The notes under the pieces were generated by a model that was not told where the DNA came from, made no database searches, and saw only the letters and a program-made list of their open reading frames with translations. DNA of 64,000 nucleotides from Richelia sp. SL_2_1 (lineage in GTDB: Bacteria > Cyanobacteriota > Cyanobacteriia > Cyanobacteriales > Nostocaceae): the NCBI GenBank assembly GCA_012033205.1, contig JAAUSO010000008.1, positions 1 through 64,000 of the forward strand, given 5' to 3'. How positions within the stretch are numbered: the first letter of the stretch is position 1; each line of letters opens with the position of its first letter. A program made the translations under genes and the position numbers. This document shows, piece after piece, positions 56,790 through 64,000 of this stretch.

Positions 56790-57029
56790 AGAATGCGATC
56801 ATAGAAGCGGGTAAAGGTATTTTACCTAAGTAGGTGTCGCTAGTCGATTTTGTATTTACGGTAGCAAAGTTTTCAGCAAAAATTGTAGTTGCGTTGGTGC
56901 ATGAGTAGTAATAACCTGCATCCCGAAACGTCTCCACAACAAAGCTTCAAGCAATGTCGCTTTTCCCCCCTGCGAGAATGTTAGTATTTGAATTACATTA
57001 CCAAACAGTATTGATCAATTACTATTACT

Positions 57030-57254
57030 ATGGCTAACCCGCAAACTGAATCCAAACGCAAAGTACTTCTATATCCTGGTGAGGATGGATACTTTATCGT
57101 GGAAGTACCCAGCTTGTCAGGATGCATTAGTCAGGGAAAAACTCGTGAAGAAGCTTTAGCCAACATTGAAGAAGCGATCGCTCTTTATATCGAAGTATTG
57201 CAAAACCGAGGTGAACCCATTCCAAATGATACGGTTGAGGTGGTTTTGGTATGA
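57030..57254 (+). CDS. hicB: HicB-family antitoxin
   Basis: A 74-residue protein with the HicB partial-RNase-H fold: KVLLYPGEDGYFIVEVPSLS, then GCISQGKTREEALANIEEAI. It should neutralise the HicA toxin encoded immediately downstream. No DNA-binding HTH or RHH tail is present after the fold, which is common in short HicB forms. Its TGA overlaps the hicA ATG (ATGA), so translation is coupled. Confidence 0.9.
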   Translation: MANPQTESKRKVLLYPGEDGYFIVEVPSLSGCISQGKTREEALANIEEAIALYIEVLQNRGEPIPNDTVEVVLV

Positions 57255-57472
57255 GTAAGTTACCTGTTATTTCAGGTGCAGACTGTGTTAAAGCACTTGA
57301 GCAGATAGGCTTTGCTGTAGACCGTCAGCGCGGAAGTCACATAATTTTAGTGCGTGAAGAACCTAGAACCACAGTCTCAGTACCAGATCATAAAGAACTC
57401 GATCGAGGCACTTTGCGTGCAATTATTCGGCAAATTGACTTGAGTGTTGACGAATTCATTGAACTTTTATAA
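57251..57472 (+). CDS. hicA: HicA-family mRNA interferase toxin
   Basis: A 73-residue double-stranded-RNA-binding-fold toxin. The catalytic His lies in RQRGSHIILVRE near residue 31, with VSVPDHKELDRGTLRAIIRQ as the family C-terminal block. It would cleave mRNA when HicB is lost. It starts within the last codon of hicB by a four-base overlap. The antitoxin-first order is a frequent variant of hicAB loci. Confidence 0.9.
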   Translation: MSKLPVISGADCVKALEQIGFAVDRQRGSHIILVREEPRTTVSVPDHKELDRGTLRAIIRQIDLSVDEFIELL

Positions 57473-57581
57473 GTAATTAGAAGTAATTAGACAAAATTAA
57501 TAGAAGACGGAAAAATACGGAATAGGCAAAAAAAGAATTAAGATTTTACCTGTTACCAATTTTTGAAAATTTTACAAAAAT

Positions 57582-58226
57582 ATGAATTCTCTCTCCCCAA
57601 GTTTGGTATCTCCCGATGTCCCCACACAGTCACAGATATCAAAACCTTTAAAATTGGGAATAATGGCTTCTGGTAATGGAAGTAATTTTGCAGCAGTTGC
57701 CCAAGCCATTCAAAAAGGACAATTAAACGCTCAAATTCAAGTTTTAATTTACAATAATCCGGATGCTTATGCAGCAGTACGTGCCTCGAAGTGGAATATT
57801 CCCGCCATACTCATCAATCATCGCGACTACAAGCACCGAGAAGAGTTAGATCAGCAAATTGTCCAAACATTGCATAAACATGACGTGGAATGGGTAATTA
57901 TGGCTGGCTGGATGCGGTTGGTAACTCAAACATTGATCGATGCATTTCCTGACAAAATAATAAATATTCATCCCAGCTTATTACCCAGCTTTAAAGGAGT
58001 AAATGCAATCGAACAAGCAATAGAGGCTGGAGTCAAGATTACGGGCTGTACAGTGCATCTCGTGTCCTTGGAGATGGATAGCGGTAAAATTATCATGCAA
58101 GCAGCCGTACCAGTGCTACCTGACGACAATCCCGATACACTCCATAGCAGAATTCAAGTACAAGAACATCGGATTTTACCTTTAGCGATTAGTTTCGCAG
58201 CCAAGGAGTTGGGAGTTAGGAGTTAG
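57582..58226 (+). CDS. purN: Phosphoribosylglycinamide formyltransferase
   Basis: A 214-residue GAR transformylase (step 3 of purine synthesis, using 10-formyl-THF). Key residues are in MASGNGSNFAAVA near 28-40, the catalytic Asn128 and His130 in NIHPSLLPSFKG, and Asp166 in EMDSGKI. An N-terminal extension of about 20 residues precedes KLGIMASGNG. The last residues GVRS and the stop codon are encoded by the first units of a GTTAGGA heptamer array, so the array has set the C-terminus. It lies upstream of efp on the same strand. Confidence 0.94.
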   Translation: MNSLSPSLVSPDVPTQSQISKPLKLGIMASGNGSNFAAVAQAIQKGQLNAQIQVLIYNNPDAYAAVRASKWNIPAILINHRDYKHREELDQQIVQTLHKHDVEWVIMAGWMRLVTQTLIDAFPDKIINIHPSLLPSFKGVNAIEQAIEAGVKITGCTVHLVSLEMDSGKIIMQAAVPVLPDDNPDTLHSRIQVQEHRILPLAISFAAKELGVRS

Positions 58227-58245
58227 GAGTTAGGAGTTAGGAGTT
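58206..58245. repeat. Tandem heptamers (GAGTTAG)n overlapping the purN end
   Basis: About five to six units. The purN stop codon TAG (58224-58226) is inside the array. Confidence 0.92.
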
Positions 58246-58251
58246 ATTATA

Positions 58252-58303
58252 CCTTTGACCTTTGACCTTTGACCTTTGACCTTTGACCTTTGACCTTTGA
58301 CCT
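58252..58303. repeat. Tandem heptamers (CCTTTGA)n
   Basis: Seven copies directly after the preceding array, in the purN-efp gap. Confidence 0.92.
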
Positions 58304-58402
58304 GTTCTCTATACCCAATATTTAATTACAAATTATCCTATTTTTGCTATGGGGGGGTACAATAAATGCCGATTGTCTTCCCATCATATAGTAGAAAATG
58401 TC

Positions 58403-58960
58403 ATGATTTCGAGTAACGACTTTCGCTCTGGTGTTTCAATTGTAATAGATGGTTCGGTATGGCGAGTGGTAGAATTCCTCCACGTTAAGCCAGGTAAAGG
58501 TTCTGCTTTTGTGCGGACGAAACTAAAAAGTGTGACGAGTGGTAATACTGTAGAAAAAACCTTCCGCGCTGGAGAAACGGTACCTCAAGCTACTTTGGAA
58601 AAAAGTACTATGCAGCATACCTATAAAGAAGGAGATGATTTCGTCTTCATGGATATGGAAACTTATGAAGAAAGTCGTTTAACTTCCCAACAAATCGGCG
58701 ATCGCGTTAAATATATGTCAGAAGGTATGGAAGTGAATGTGGTTCGCTGGAATGAGCAAGTACTAGAGGTGGAATTACCCAATTCTGTAGTGCTGGAAGT
58801 TATAGAAACCGATCCTGGTGTCAAAGGTGATACCGCAACAGGAGGCAGTAAACCAGCAAAGCTGTCAACTGGAGCCTCTATTATGGTTCCGTTGTTTATT
58901 TCTCAAGGAGAACGTATCCGTATTGATACCCGTGATGATAAATATTTAGGTAGGGAATAA
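58403..58960 (+). CDS. efp: Elongation factor P
   Basis: A 185-residue EF-P, which relieves ribosome stalling at proline runs. It starts [17 protein letters not shown]. The tip loop is KPGKGSA, with Lys32 at the position modified in many bacteria. Domains II and III follow ([20 protein letters not shown] and the C-terminal [16 protein letters not shown]). An upstream in-frame ATG (58349) would add 18 non-conserved residues, so I reject it. It precedes accB, a gene order conserved in cyanobacteria. Confidence 0.96.
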   Translation: MISSNDFRSGVSIVIDGSVWRVVEFLHVKPGKGSAFVRTKLKSVTSGNTVEKTFRAGETVPQATLEKSTMQHTYKEGDDFVFMDMETYEESRLTSQQIGDRVKYMSEGMEVNVVRWNEQVLEVELPNSVVLEVIETDPGVKGDTATGGSKPAKLSTGASIMVPLFISQGERIRIDTRDDKYLGRE

Positions 58961-59095
58961 CTACAACTTCAATTTATTTTTGGAAAAAACGGCGTTGTCA
59001 TCTTACTGTGGGGGGATATCTATCCCTACCATTTTCAAAAAATCTCATATATCCATTGATTATCTATAAACTGATTCTATGAGGACATTTTAGCT

Positions 59096-59593
59096 GTGTC
59101 ATTAGACTTTAACGAAATCCGTCAACTTTTAGCGACTATTGCCCAAACGGATATTTCAGAAGTAAATCTTAAAAGCGAAAATTTTGAATTAACGGTACGT
59201 AGGGGTGCTATTCATCCCCATCCAATACCATCAGAAGTAGTTGCAGTACCATCAGTGCCAATCAACATTCCAGCCCCTGACTTGTCGCTGACAGTAGAAA
59301 AACCTGGCAATGGAGGACATAATCCCCCTAGCTCTACAGCTAAAGATTCCAAACTAGTAGAAGTTCATTCGCCGATGGTAGGAACCTTTTACCGCGCTCC
59401 CGCACCGGGAGAATCGGCATTTGTAGAAGTTGGCGATCGCATTCGTCGTGGTGATACAGTATGTATCATTGAAGCCATGAAATTGATGAATGAAATTGAG
59501 GCGGATTTATCGGGTCAAGTGATGGAAATTTTGGTAGAAAATGGTTCTCCTGTAGAATATGGTCAAGCTTTAATGCGAATTAACCCCGATTAA
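59096..59593 (+). CDS. accB: Acetyl-CoA carboxylase biotin carboxyl carrier protein
   Basis: A 165-residue BCCP of fatty-acid synthesis. The C-terminal biotinyl domain spans about 86-163, with biotin attached at Lys129 in the EAMKLM motif, and [19 protein letters not shown] upstream. A Pro/Ala-rich flexible linker covers about 40-85, and the N-terminal helix [19 protein letters not shown] follows a GTG start. Length matches the family. It is 135 bp downstream of efp. Confidence 0.96.
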   Translation: MSLDFNEIRQLLATIAQTDISEVNLKSENFELTVRRGAIHPHPIPSEVVAVPSVPINIPAPDLSLTVEKPGNGGHNPPSSTAKDSKLVEVHSPMVGTFYRAPAPGESAFVEVGDRIRRGDTVCIIEAMKLMNEIEADLSGQVMEILVENGSPVEYGQALMRINPD

Positions 59594-59661
59594 GTATTAA
59601 TCTATATAACGAATGTGTAATTGTAAAAAAAGTTAGTCACCTTAGCGGCGGGTTAATACTG

Positions 59662-60006
59662 ATGAAACAAATGTTGCCTATACCCTCAGATGTGATGCAA
59701 CAAGTAGCTGAATACTTCAGTCTATTGAGTGAACCAATGCGTCTACGATTATTGCATCTGCTTCGATATGAAGAAAAATGTGTACAGGAATTGGTAGAAG
59801 CAACCCATACTTCTCAGGCTAATGTATCAAAACACCTCAAGGTAATGTGGCAAGCGGGAATTCTCAGCCGCCGCAGTGAAGGAACTTGTGCCTATTACCG
59901 AGTGGAAGACCAAATGATTTTCGAGTTGTGTAACCAAGTTTGCGAACGTCTTGCTAACAGGTTAGAACAACAAGCTCGTAGTTTTCGGATTCTAAACGGT
60001 AGATGA
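59662..60006 (+). CDS. ArsR/SmtB-family transcription regulator
   Basis: A 114-residue winged-helix repressor. The HTH region reads SEPMRLRLLHLLRYEEKCVQ, then ELVEATHTSQANVSKHLKVM. The only cysteines are in EKCVQEL, EGTCAYY, ELCNQVCERL; there is no complete ELCVCDL-type arsenic/metal site, so the ligand is unclear and it may be non-metal-sensing. It begins 68 bp after accB. No metal-export gene is next to it. Confidence 0.9.
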   Translation: MKQMLPIPSDVMQQVAEYFSLLSEPMRLRLLHLLRYEEKCVQELVEATHTSQANVSKHLKVMWQAGILSRRSEGTCAYYRVEDQMIFELCNQVCERLANRLEQQARSFRILNGR

Positions 60007-60018
60007 TTCAACAGTTAT

Positions 60019-60044
60019 CAGTTAACCGTGATCACGGTTAACTG
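60019..60044. repeat. 26-bp perfect palindrome
   Basis: A perfect palindrome centred on GTGATCAC with arms CAGTTAACC and GGTTAACTG, flanked by GTTAACT heptamers up to about 60066. It sits between the convergent ArsR and GerMN genes and could act as a transcript-end hairpin; an operator role is also possible but unsupported. Confidence 0.85.
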
Positions 60045-60071
60045 TTAACTGTTAACTGTTAACTGATTTAA

Positions 60072-60698
60072 TTAAAGCTCAAAGTTTTTCTGGTAATTGT
60101 CACGAGTCAGTGGCTGTTGTAATTCTAAGCCTTCACCACCAAGTACTTCAATTTGTTGTCCGTCCAATTCCAGGTAGACTTTAGCGTTGGGATTTAAAGC
60201 TGTAGCAGTATATACAACTTGTCCGACACGACCTATCATGGAAGTGCTACCACCACCAAATTGAAAATCGGATGACAAGTTAACTCGAACTTCGTCTCCT
60301 TGAGCTTTCATACCCAAGAGTTTGGTTCCTTCAGGTATTGTAGAAGAACCACTTCCTTCTGTTGGTCCAGTTAATAAACGTTGGAATGATGCTTCTAAAA
60401 ACTCTGAAGGATTATTAACATCTGCTTGGACTTGAATGCTTTGAGGTACTAATTCAAAATTGTTACCATCTTGACTTTCTTGAATCCAATAAACTGTAGC
60501 AGTTTTTTCGTTAGTAGCTTTTGGAGTTTCTACTGGATTTTTTGGTTGCTCAATTACAATCGGGGGATTTGGATTTGAAGTGTCGCTAGGATTATTGATT
60601 GTAAAATAACCCACAACACCAGCAACTGCAACAGCCGCAGTTGTAATAGTTGCCGCGATACCGGAAGAAATACGATTATTTTTTGGTTGCTCTGTCAT
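60072..60698 (-). CDS. GerMN domain-containing protein
   Basis: A 208-residue protein with an N-terminal membrane anchor at about 13-33 (SSGIAATITTAAVAVAGVVG). A Pro/Asn-rich spacer follows, then one GerMN domain at about 68-190 (ATVYWIQESQDGNNFELVP, LEASFQRLLTGPTEGS, VRVNLSSDFQFGGG). It is anchored with the domain outside the cytoplasm. Such proteins occur in many non-sporulating bacteria; the function is unknown. There is no sporulation context here. Confidence 0.87.
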   Translation of the reverse strand: MTEQPKNNRISSGIAATITTAAVAVAGVVGYFTINNPSDTSNPNPPIVIEQPKNPVETPKATNEKTATVYWIQESQDGNNFELVPQSIQVQADVNNPSEFLEASFQRLLTGPTEGSGSSTIPEGTKLLGMKAQGDEVRVNLSSDFQFGGGSTSMIGRVGQVVYTATALNPNAKVYLELDGQQIEVLGGEGLELQQPLTRDNYQKNFEL

Positions 60699-60955
60699 CT
60701 GATACCTTCTATATTAGCTGCGATAGTACCCGTATCTGTGTGAGGGGCTTGGTAGATAACACTGAATGTTCTTTATATAACGGTTTAATTTGCACGAAAG
60801 CCGCAAGTTTTGGTTTGGACGGTCTGATAATATAATTGTAGAATTCTGATTAGAAGTCCGTCACGTTCTTTCCTGATATAAATCCAGTGTTTGATTAAGG
60901 TTTTTTTCTATTCCTTCAACAAATTATGATGCAACTTGTTCCTCATTTACAGTTA

Positions 60956-61126
60956 CTAAGATTTCAATTCACTTAATTTGTCTAACTTTGTTGCGGCTTG
61001 ACTTCCATCTCTACTTTTATTAACAAAGGTTTTGACTCCTTTTCCGAACGTAATGTTATTTATCGCAGCGGAAATATTGGCACGATGAGTAACGGTTAAC
61101 AAGATATCTACTCCATCAAATCTCAT
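60956..61126 (-). CDS. Predicted 56-residue ORF coupled to proS
   Basis: A short frame starting [20 protein letters not shown] and ending LDKLSELKS. Its ATG overlaps the proS stop codon as ATGA, the classic arrangement for translational coupling. Codon use looks like its neighbours and there are no internal stops. I recognise no domain; the first 12 residues resemble a buried beta-strand start, the rest is Lys/Ser-rich. It may be a real small gene or the remnant of a larger one. No ribosome site is seen beyond coupling. Confidence 0.4.
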   Translation of the reverse strand: MRFDGVDILLTVTHRANISAAINNITFGKGVKTFVNKSRDGSQAATKLDKLSELKS

Positions 61127-62925
61127 AATGCATCTTTTATCTTCTGCTGCAAAATAGATACAACTTCATTGATGGCTATTTCGTAGGATTCGCTACTTTT
61201 ACGCTCCACAACTTCAACTTTACCCTCGGCGATTGCTCTTCCGGTGACAATCCGATAAGGAATACCAATCAAATCGGCATCTTTAAATTTAGCTCCCGCA
61301 CGCTCGCTTCTATCGTCTAAAACAGTTTCAATTCCGGCTTGATTTAATTCCGTATATAGTTTCTCCGCAACTTCTACTTGTTGAGCATCTTTAATATTGG
61401 GAATTGTCACAATGGCATGATAAGGTGCAATCGCTACAGGCCAAATAATTCCATCTTTGTCATAGGATTGCTCTACAGCAGCTTGAGCCATTCGCGAAAC
61501 TCCCACACCATAACAACCCATTTCTAAAGGTTTATCTTTACCTTGTTCGGTAGTAAAAGTTGCTCCCATGGCTTGGGAATATTTGCTACCCAATTGAAAA
61601 ATATGTCCCACTTCGATACCGCGAGCCGATTTTAAGGTTTGCTCTGGATTGTGACAAGCGCGATCGCCAATTCTTGCTATACGTATATCTACTACTGTCT
61701 CTGGTAATTTAAATTGTTCTCCCCAGTTAGCGCCAACTACGTGATAACCGGATTCATTAGCACCAGTCACAAAGTTCTTTAAATCCACAGCAGTTTTATC
61801 TAGCAAACGTAGAAACTTGGGATGAATCTCTTTTGAAGATTTAATATAATCATCACCAATATCCGGTGCAATATAACCCAAAGGTAAAGCTTTCGCCGTC
61901 CATTTTTCCTGAGCTTCCGGATTTGGTACCTCTAAAGCGATAATAGTATTTGCTTTGTAAGTTGAAGCTAGTTTAGTTAATTCGTTATATAACTTAACTT
62001 CATTCACATCTTGGTCGCCTCGGATATTTACCAAAACCAATACAGTTGTACCGTTATCATAAACTACTTGATAAAGGACATTTTTGACAACTTGAGTCGG
62101 AGAACAATCGAGGATTTTGCAAAGCTTCTCAATAGTCTCAGTATTGGGAGTTTCTCGTTTTTCGTAAATTGTGAAATTAGAAGTTACTGCATCATCCGGT
62201 AAAGAAACCGCTTTTTCCACATTAGCAGCATAGATTCCGTCATCGGTATAGAGGACTTGATCTTCCCCAGCTTCAGCTAATACCATGAATTCCGTAGAGC
62301 CAGCACCACCAATTGCCCCAGAATCCGCTTCCACAGCACGAAATTGTAAACCACAACGCCGCAACATATTACTGTAAGCAGAGTACATATCTTGATAAGT
62401 TTTTTTCAAGCTTTCTTCCGAGGCATGGAAAGAATAACCGTCCTTCATGATAAATTCTCTACCGCGCATTAAACCGAAACGGGGACGAATTTCATCGCGG
62501 AATTTAGTTTGAATTTGGTAGAGATGAACTGGTAACTGACGGTAAGAGCGAATCGTATCCCGTGCAATAGTGGTAATAACTTCCTCATGAGTGGGGCCTA
62601 AAGCCAAATTTTGTTCGCGACGGTCAACAAGAGAAAACATGATACCCTCAGCCTTAGTATAAGTATCCCAACGTCCCGATTCCTTCCATAACTCCGCAGG
62701 TTGTAATTGAGGCAAAAGACATTCCATTGCACCAGTAGCATTCATTTCCTCACGAACAATTTGGGAAATCTTTTGCAAAACCCGCCACATCAAAGGTAAA
62801 TAAGCATATATACCGCTACCGATGCGACGAATATAACCAGCGCGAACCAGTAACTTATGGCTGGGAATTTCAGCATCAGCTGGATCATCCCTGAGTGTAA
62901 CGAATAACATTTGTGACAGTCGCAT
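61123..62925 (-). CDS. proS: Prolyl-tRNA synthetase
   Basis: A 600-residue bacterial-type class II synthetase. Motif 1 lies around [20 protein letters not shown]. Motif 2 has [24 protein letters not shown] near 142-165. An editing insertion domain follows at about 225-400 ([19 protein letters not shown]-like region). Motif 3 is [17 protein letters not shown] near 442-458, and an anticodon-binding domain is C-terminal. All three motifs are intact and length is typical. It is followed with overlap by a small ORF. Confidence 0.97.
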   Translation of the reverse strand: MRLSQMLFVTLRDDPADAEIPSHKLLVRAGYIRRIGSGIYAYLPLMWRVLQKISQIVREEMNATGAMECLLPQLQPAELWKESGRWDTYTKAEGIMFSLVDRREQNLALGPTHEEVITTIARDTIRSYRQLPVHLYQIQTKFRDEIRPRFGLMRGREFIMKDGYSFHASEESLKKTYQDMYSAYSNMLRRCGLQFRAVEADSGAIGGAGSTEFMVLAEAGEDQVLYTDDGIYAANVEKAVSLPDDAVTSNFTIYEKRETPNTETIEKLCKILDCSPTQVVKNVLYQVVYDNGTTVLVLVNIRGDQDVNEVKLYNELTKLASTYKANTIIALEVPNPEAQEKWTAKALPLGYIAPDIGDDYIKSSKEIHPKFLRLLDKTAVDLKNFVTGANESGYHVVGANWGEQFKLPETVVDIRIARIGDRACHNPEQTLKSARGIEVGHIFQLGSKYSQAMGATFTTEQGKDKPLEMGCYGVGVSRMAQAAVEQSYDKDGIIWPVAIAPYHAIVTIPNIKDAQQVEVAEKLYTELNQAGIETVLDDRSERAGAKFKDADLIGIPYRIVTGRAIAEGKVEVVERKSSESYEIAINEVVSILQQKIKDAL

Positions 62926-63305
62926 TGTGTCTCCCCTTTACGGATTTAATAAAATTAATAATTTGTATTTGATATACTCAGCAAATATACTCAGGAAAGA
63001 GCTTTCTTGTAAACCTAAGTGTTAAGCTGTTCCAAATAGAATTTGGACGGGTTTACCCATCTCCAAAAAATCAATTGCGAATTGATTCTATTAACAGTTA
63101 CAAACCCTCCCTTCGGGAGGGGGTTTGGGGGACGCAGCCGTCCCCCAATCGGGGGTTTGGGGGAGAATCCCCCAATCTCTTGGGTTTTTTTCAACACGAT
63201 GAATTTATGATTGACAAATTAATAAGCAGACAAATTTTACTAAACCGTATTTAATTCTAAATGTTTTCATTTATCAAAAAAATACAAAACAAGGAGAAAA
63301 TTACA
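62926..63305. other. Intergenic region with G-rich hairpin repeats
   Basis: A 380-bp spacer between divergent genes. At about 63105-63178 CCCTCCC/GGGAGGG and several GGGTTTGGGGGA / TCCCCCAATC units form strong overlapping hairpins. A 60-codon frame across them (63015-63197) is Pro/Gly low-complexity and not credible. AAGGAGAA at about 63291 is the ribosome site of the next gene. Confidence 0.75.
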
Positions 63306-64000
63306 TTGTCCCTCAGTATTAATCAAGCACAACCACCTCTAGAATTTATTCCTCCAGCGTTTAACCCGTCTGTTTTAAGAATTACCCAGTTGTTATTACC
63401 AGCTTGGATCAAATCCCTAACCATCATTAATCAAATTGAAGCAGAAAACGTCAAAACTTTAGTTAAATTAATCGATGAATTTCAACAAAAAAAGATTCGT
63501 TTTTTAATTGCATTCCGTCATCCTCAAACAGAAGATCCTTTTGCACTAGCTTACTTGTTTTCTCATATCGTACCGAAAATAGCGCGACAAGAAGGAATTA
63601 AGCTCAAGTATCCCGTTCACACCCATTTTATTTATGATCGAGGAATTCCCCTCTGGGCTGGTTCCTATGTTGGTTGGTTTTTCTCGCGTATGGGTGGTAC
63701 CCCGATATATCGAGGAAAAGCCGATTGGACGGGATTAAAGTCGGCAAGGAATTTGTTTGCTAACGGACATTTCCCCATTGCTGCGGCTCCGGAAGGAGCT
63801 ACAAATGGACTGAGCGAGATAATCAGTCCTTTGGAACCGGGAATCGCACAATTAGGCTTTTGGTGTGCGGAAGATTTGTACAAAGCCGGACGCAGTGAAC
63901 AGGTTTTTATTTTACCAGTTGGGATTAAATATAGTTATACTAATCCGCCGTGGGAGTCAATAGATAAATTATTAAGTGAATTAGAAGCAGCAAGTGGTTT
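63306..64000 (+). CDS. Phospholipid/glycerol acyltransferase, partial (PlsC-like)
   Basis: An open frame of 231 codons cut by the window end. It starts at a TTG with AAGGAGAA eight bases upstream (MSLSINQAQPPLEFIPPAFN). The acyltransferase motif I is H-x4-D, FRHPQTEDP near residue 78. The acceptor-binding region is GGTPIYRGKADWTG, and motif III is PEGATNG. It should transfer acyl groups onto a glycerol-phosphate or similar acceptor. The C-terminus lies beyond the window, so length cannot be judged. No in-frame ATG lies near the N-terminus, supporting TTG. Confidence 0.85.
   Translation, partial: MSLSINQAQPPLEFIPPAFNPSVLRITQLLLPAWIKSLTIINQIEAENVKTLVKLIDEFQQKKIRFLIAFRHPQTEDPFALAYLFSHIVPKIARQEGIKLKYPVHTHFIYDRGIPLWAGSYVGWFFSRMGGTPIYRGKADWTGLKSARNLFANGHFPIAAAPEGATNGLSEIISPLEPGIAQLGFWCAEDLYKAGRSEQVFILPVGIKYSYTNPPWESIDKLLSELEAASG

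Noticed and set aside
63015..63197. A 60-codon Pro/Gly-rich frame
   Set aside because: Encoded by G-rich hairpin repeats; no coding signal.

Overview
The window looks like chromosomal DNA of a filamentous, probably heterocyst-forming cyanobacterium (order Nostocales). It is A+T-rich, carries GCGATCGC (HIP1) octamers such as 3244-3251, and has many short tandem heptamer arrays between genes. Its gene content is cyanobacterial: a gltA-ndhA-ndhI-ndhG-ndhE-nadK cluster, a PatA-type phototaxis/chemotaxis cluster, efp-accB, and a fraC-fraD-fraE operon, which in Anabaena is needed for filament integrity and cell-cell communication. The species cannot be named from the sequence alone.

Layout. 0.1-5.4 kb: secretion adaptor (HlyD family), exonuclease III, a family-4 glycosyltransferase and two conserved hypotheticals. 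5.5-9.8 kb: signalling genes, a NarL-type regulator and two receiver-histidine kinases that lack an obvious sensor domain. 9.8-21.9 kb: a large pix/hmp-like cluster on the minus strand with a PatA-like regulator, CheY, CheW, a GAF-containing chemoreceptor, a CheA-receiver hybrid and a second GAF chemoreceptor. 23-29 kb: tRNA-Leu(UAG), alanine racemase, HNH nuclease, DHH phosphoesterase, SixA and citrate synthase. 29.6-33.6 kb: NDH-1 genes and NAD kinase, with ndhI interrupted by a one-base deletion. 33.9-38.8 kb: holin-like protein, a peptidoglycan-binding gene broken by two frameshifts, an M16 protein without its zinc motif, and purK flanked by two candidate RNA genes. 39-51.6 kb: metabolic and membrane genes (nagB, sucrase/ferredoxin-like, Uma2, antiporter, GST, penicillin-acylase-like, double-domain CobO-like protein). 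52-54.6 kb: fraCDE. 54.7-64 kb: pentapeptide protein, lone sugar permease, hicBA, purN, efp-accB, ArsR regulator, GerMN protein, proS and the start of an acyltransferase.

How the genes work together. The 9.8-21.9 kb cluster should form a complete signalling array that controls type IV pilus-driven gliding. One receptor has both cysteines expected of a DXCF-type cyanobacteriochrome, so a light-sensing (phototaxis) input is likely. The ndh genes encode membrane and ferredoxin-side subunits of photosynthetic complex I. fraCDE builds septal-junction functions between cells.

The points most worth following up are the predicted photoreceptor chemoreceptor, a possible undescribed small RNA with its own promoter and terminator directly downstream of purK, a rod-shaped RNA candidate for 6S RNA upstream of purK, three homopolymer-associated frameshifts between 31 and 35.3 kb, two small unlisted ORFs, and a three-copy 64-bp inverted-repeat element.
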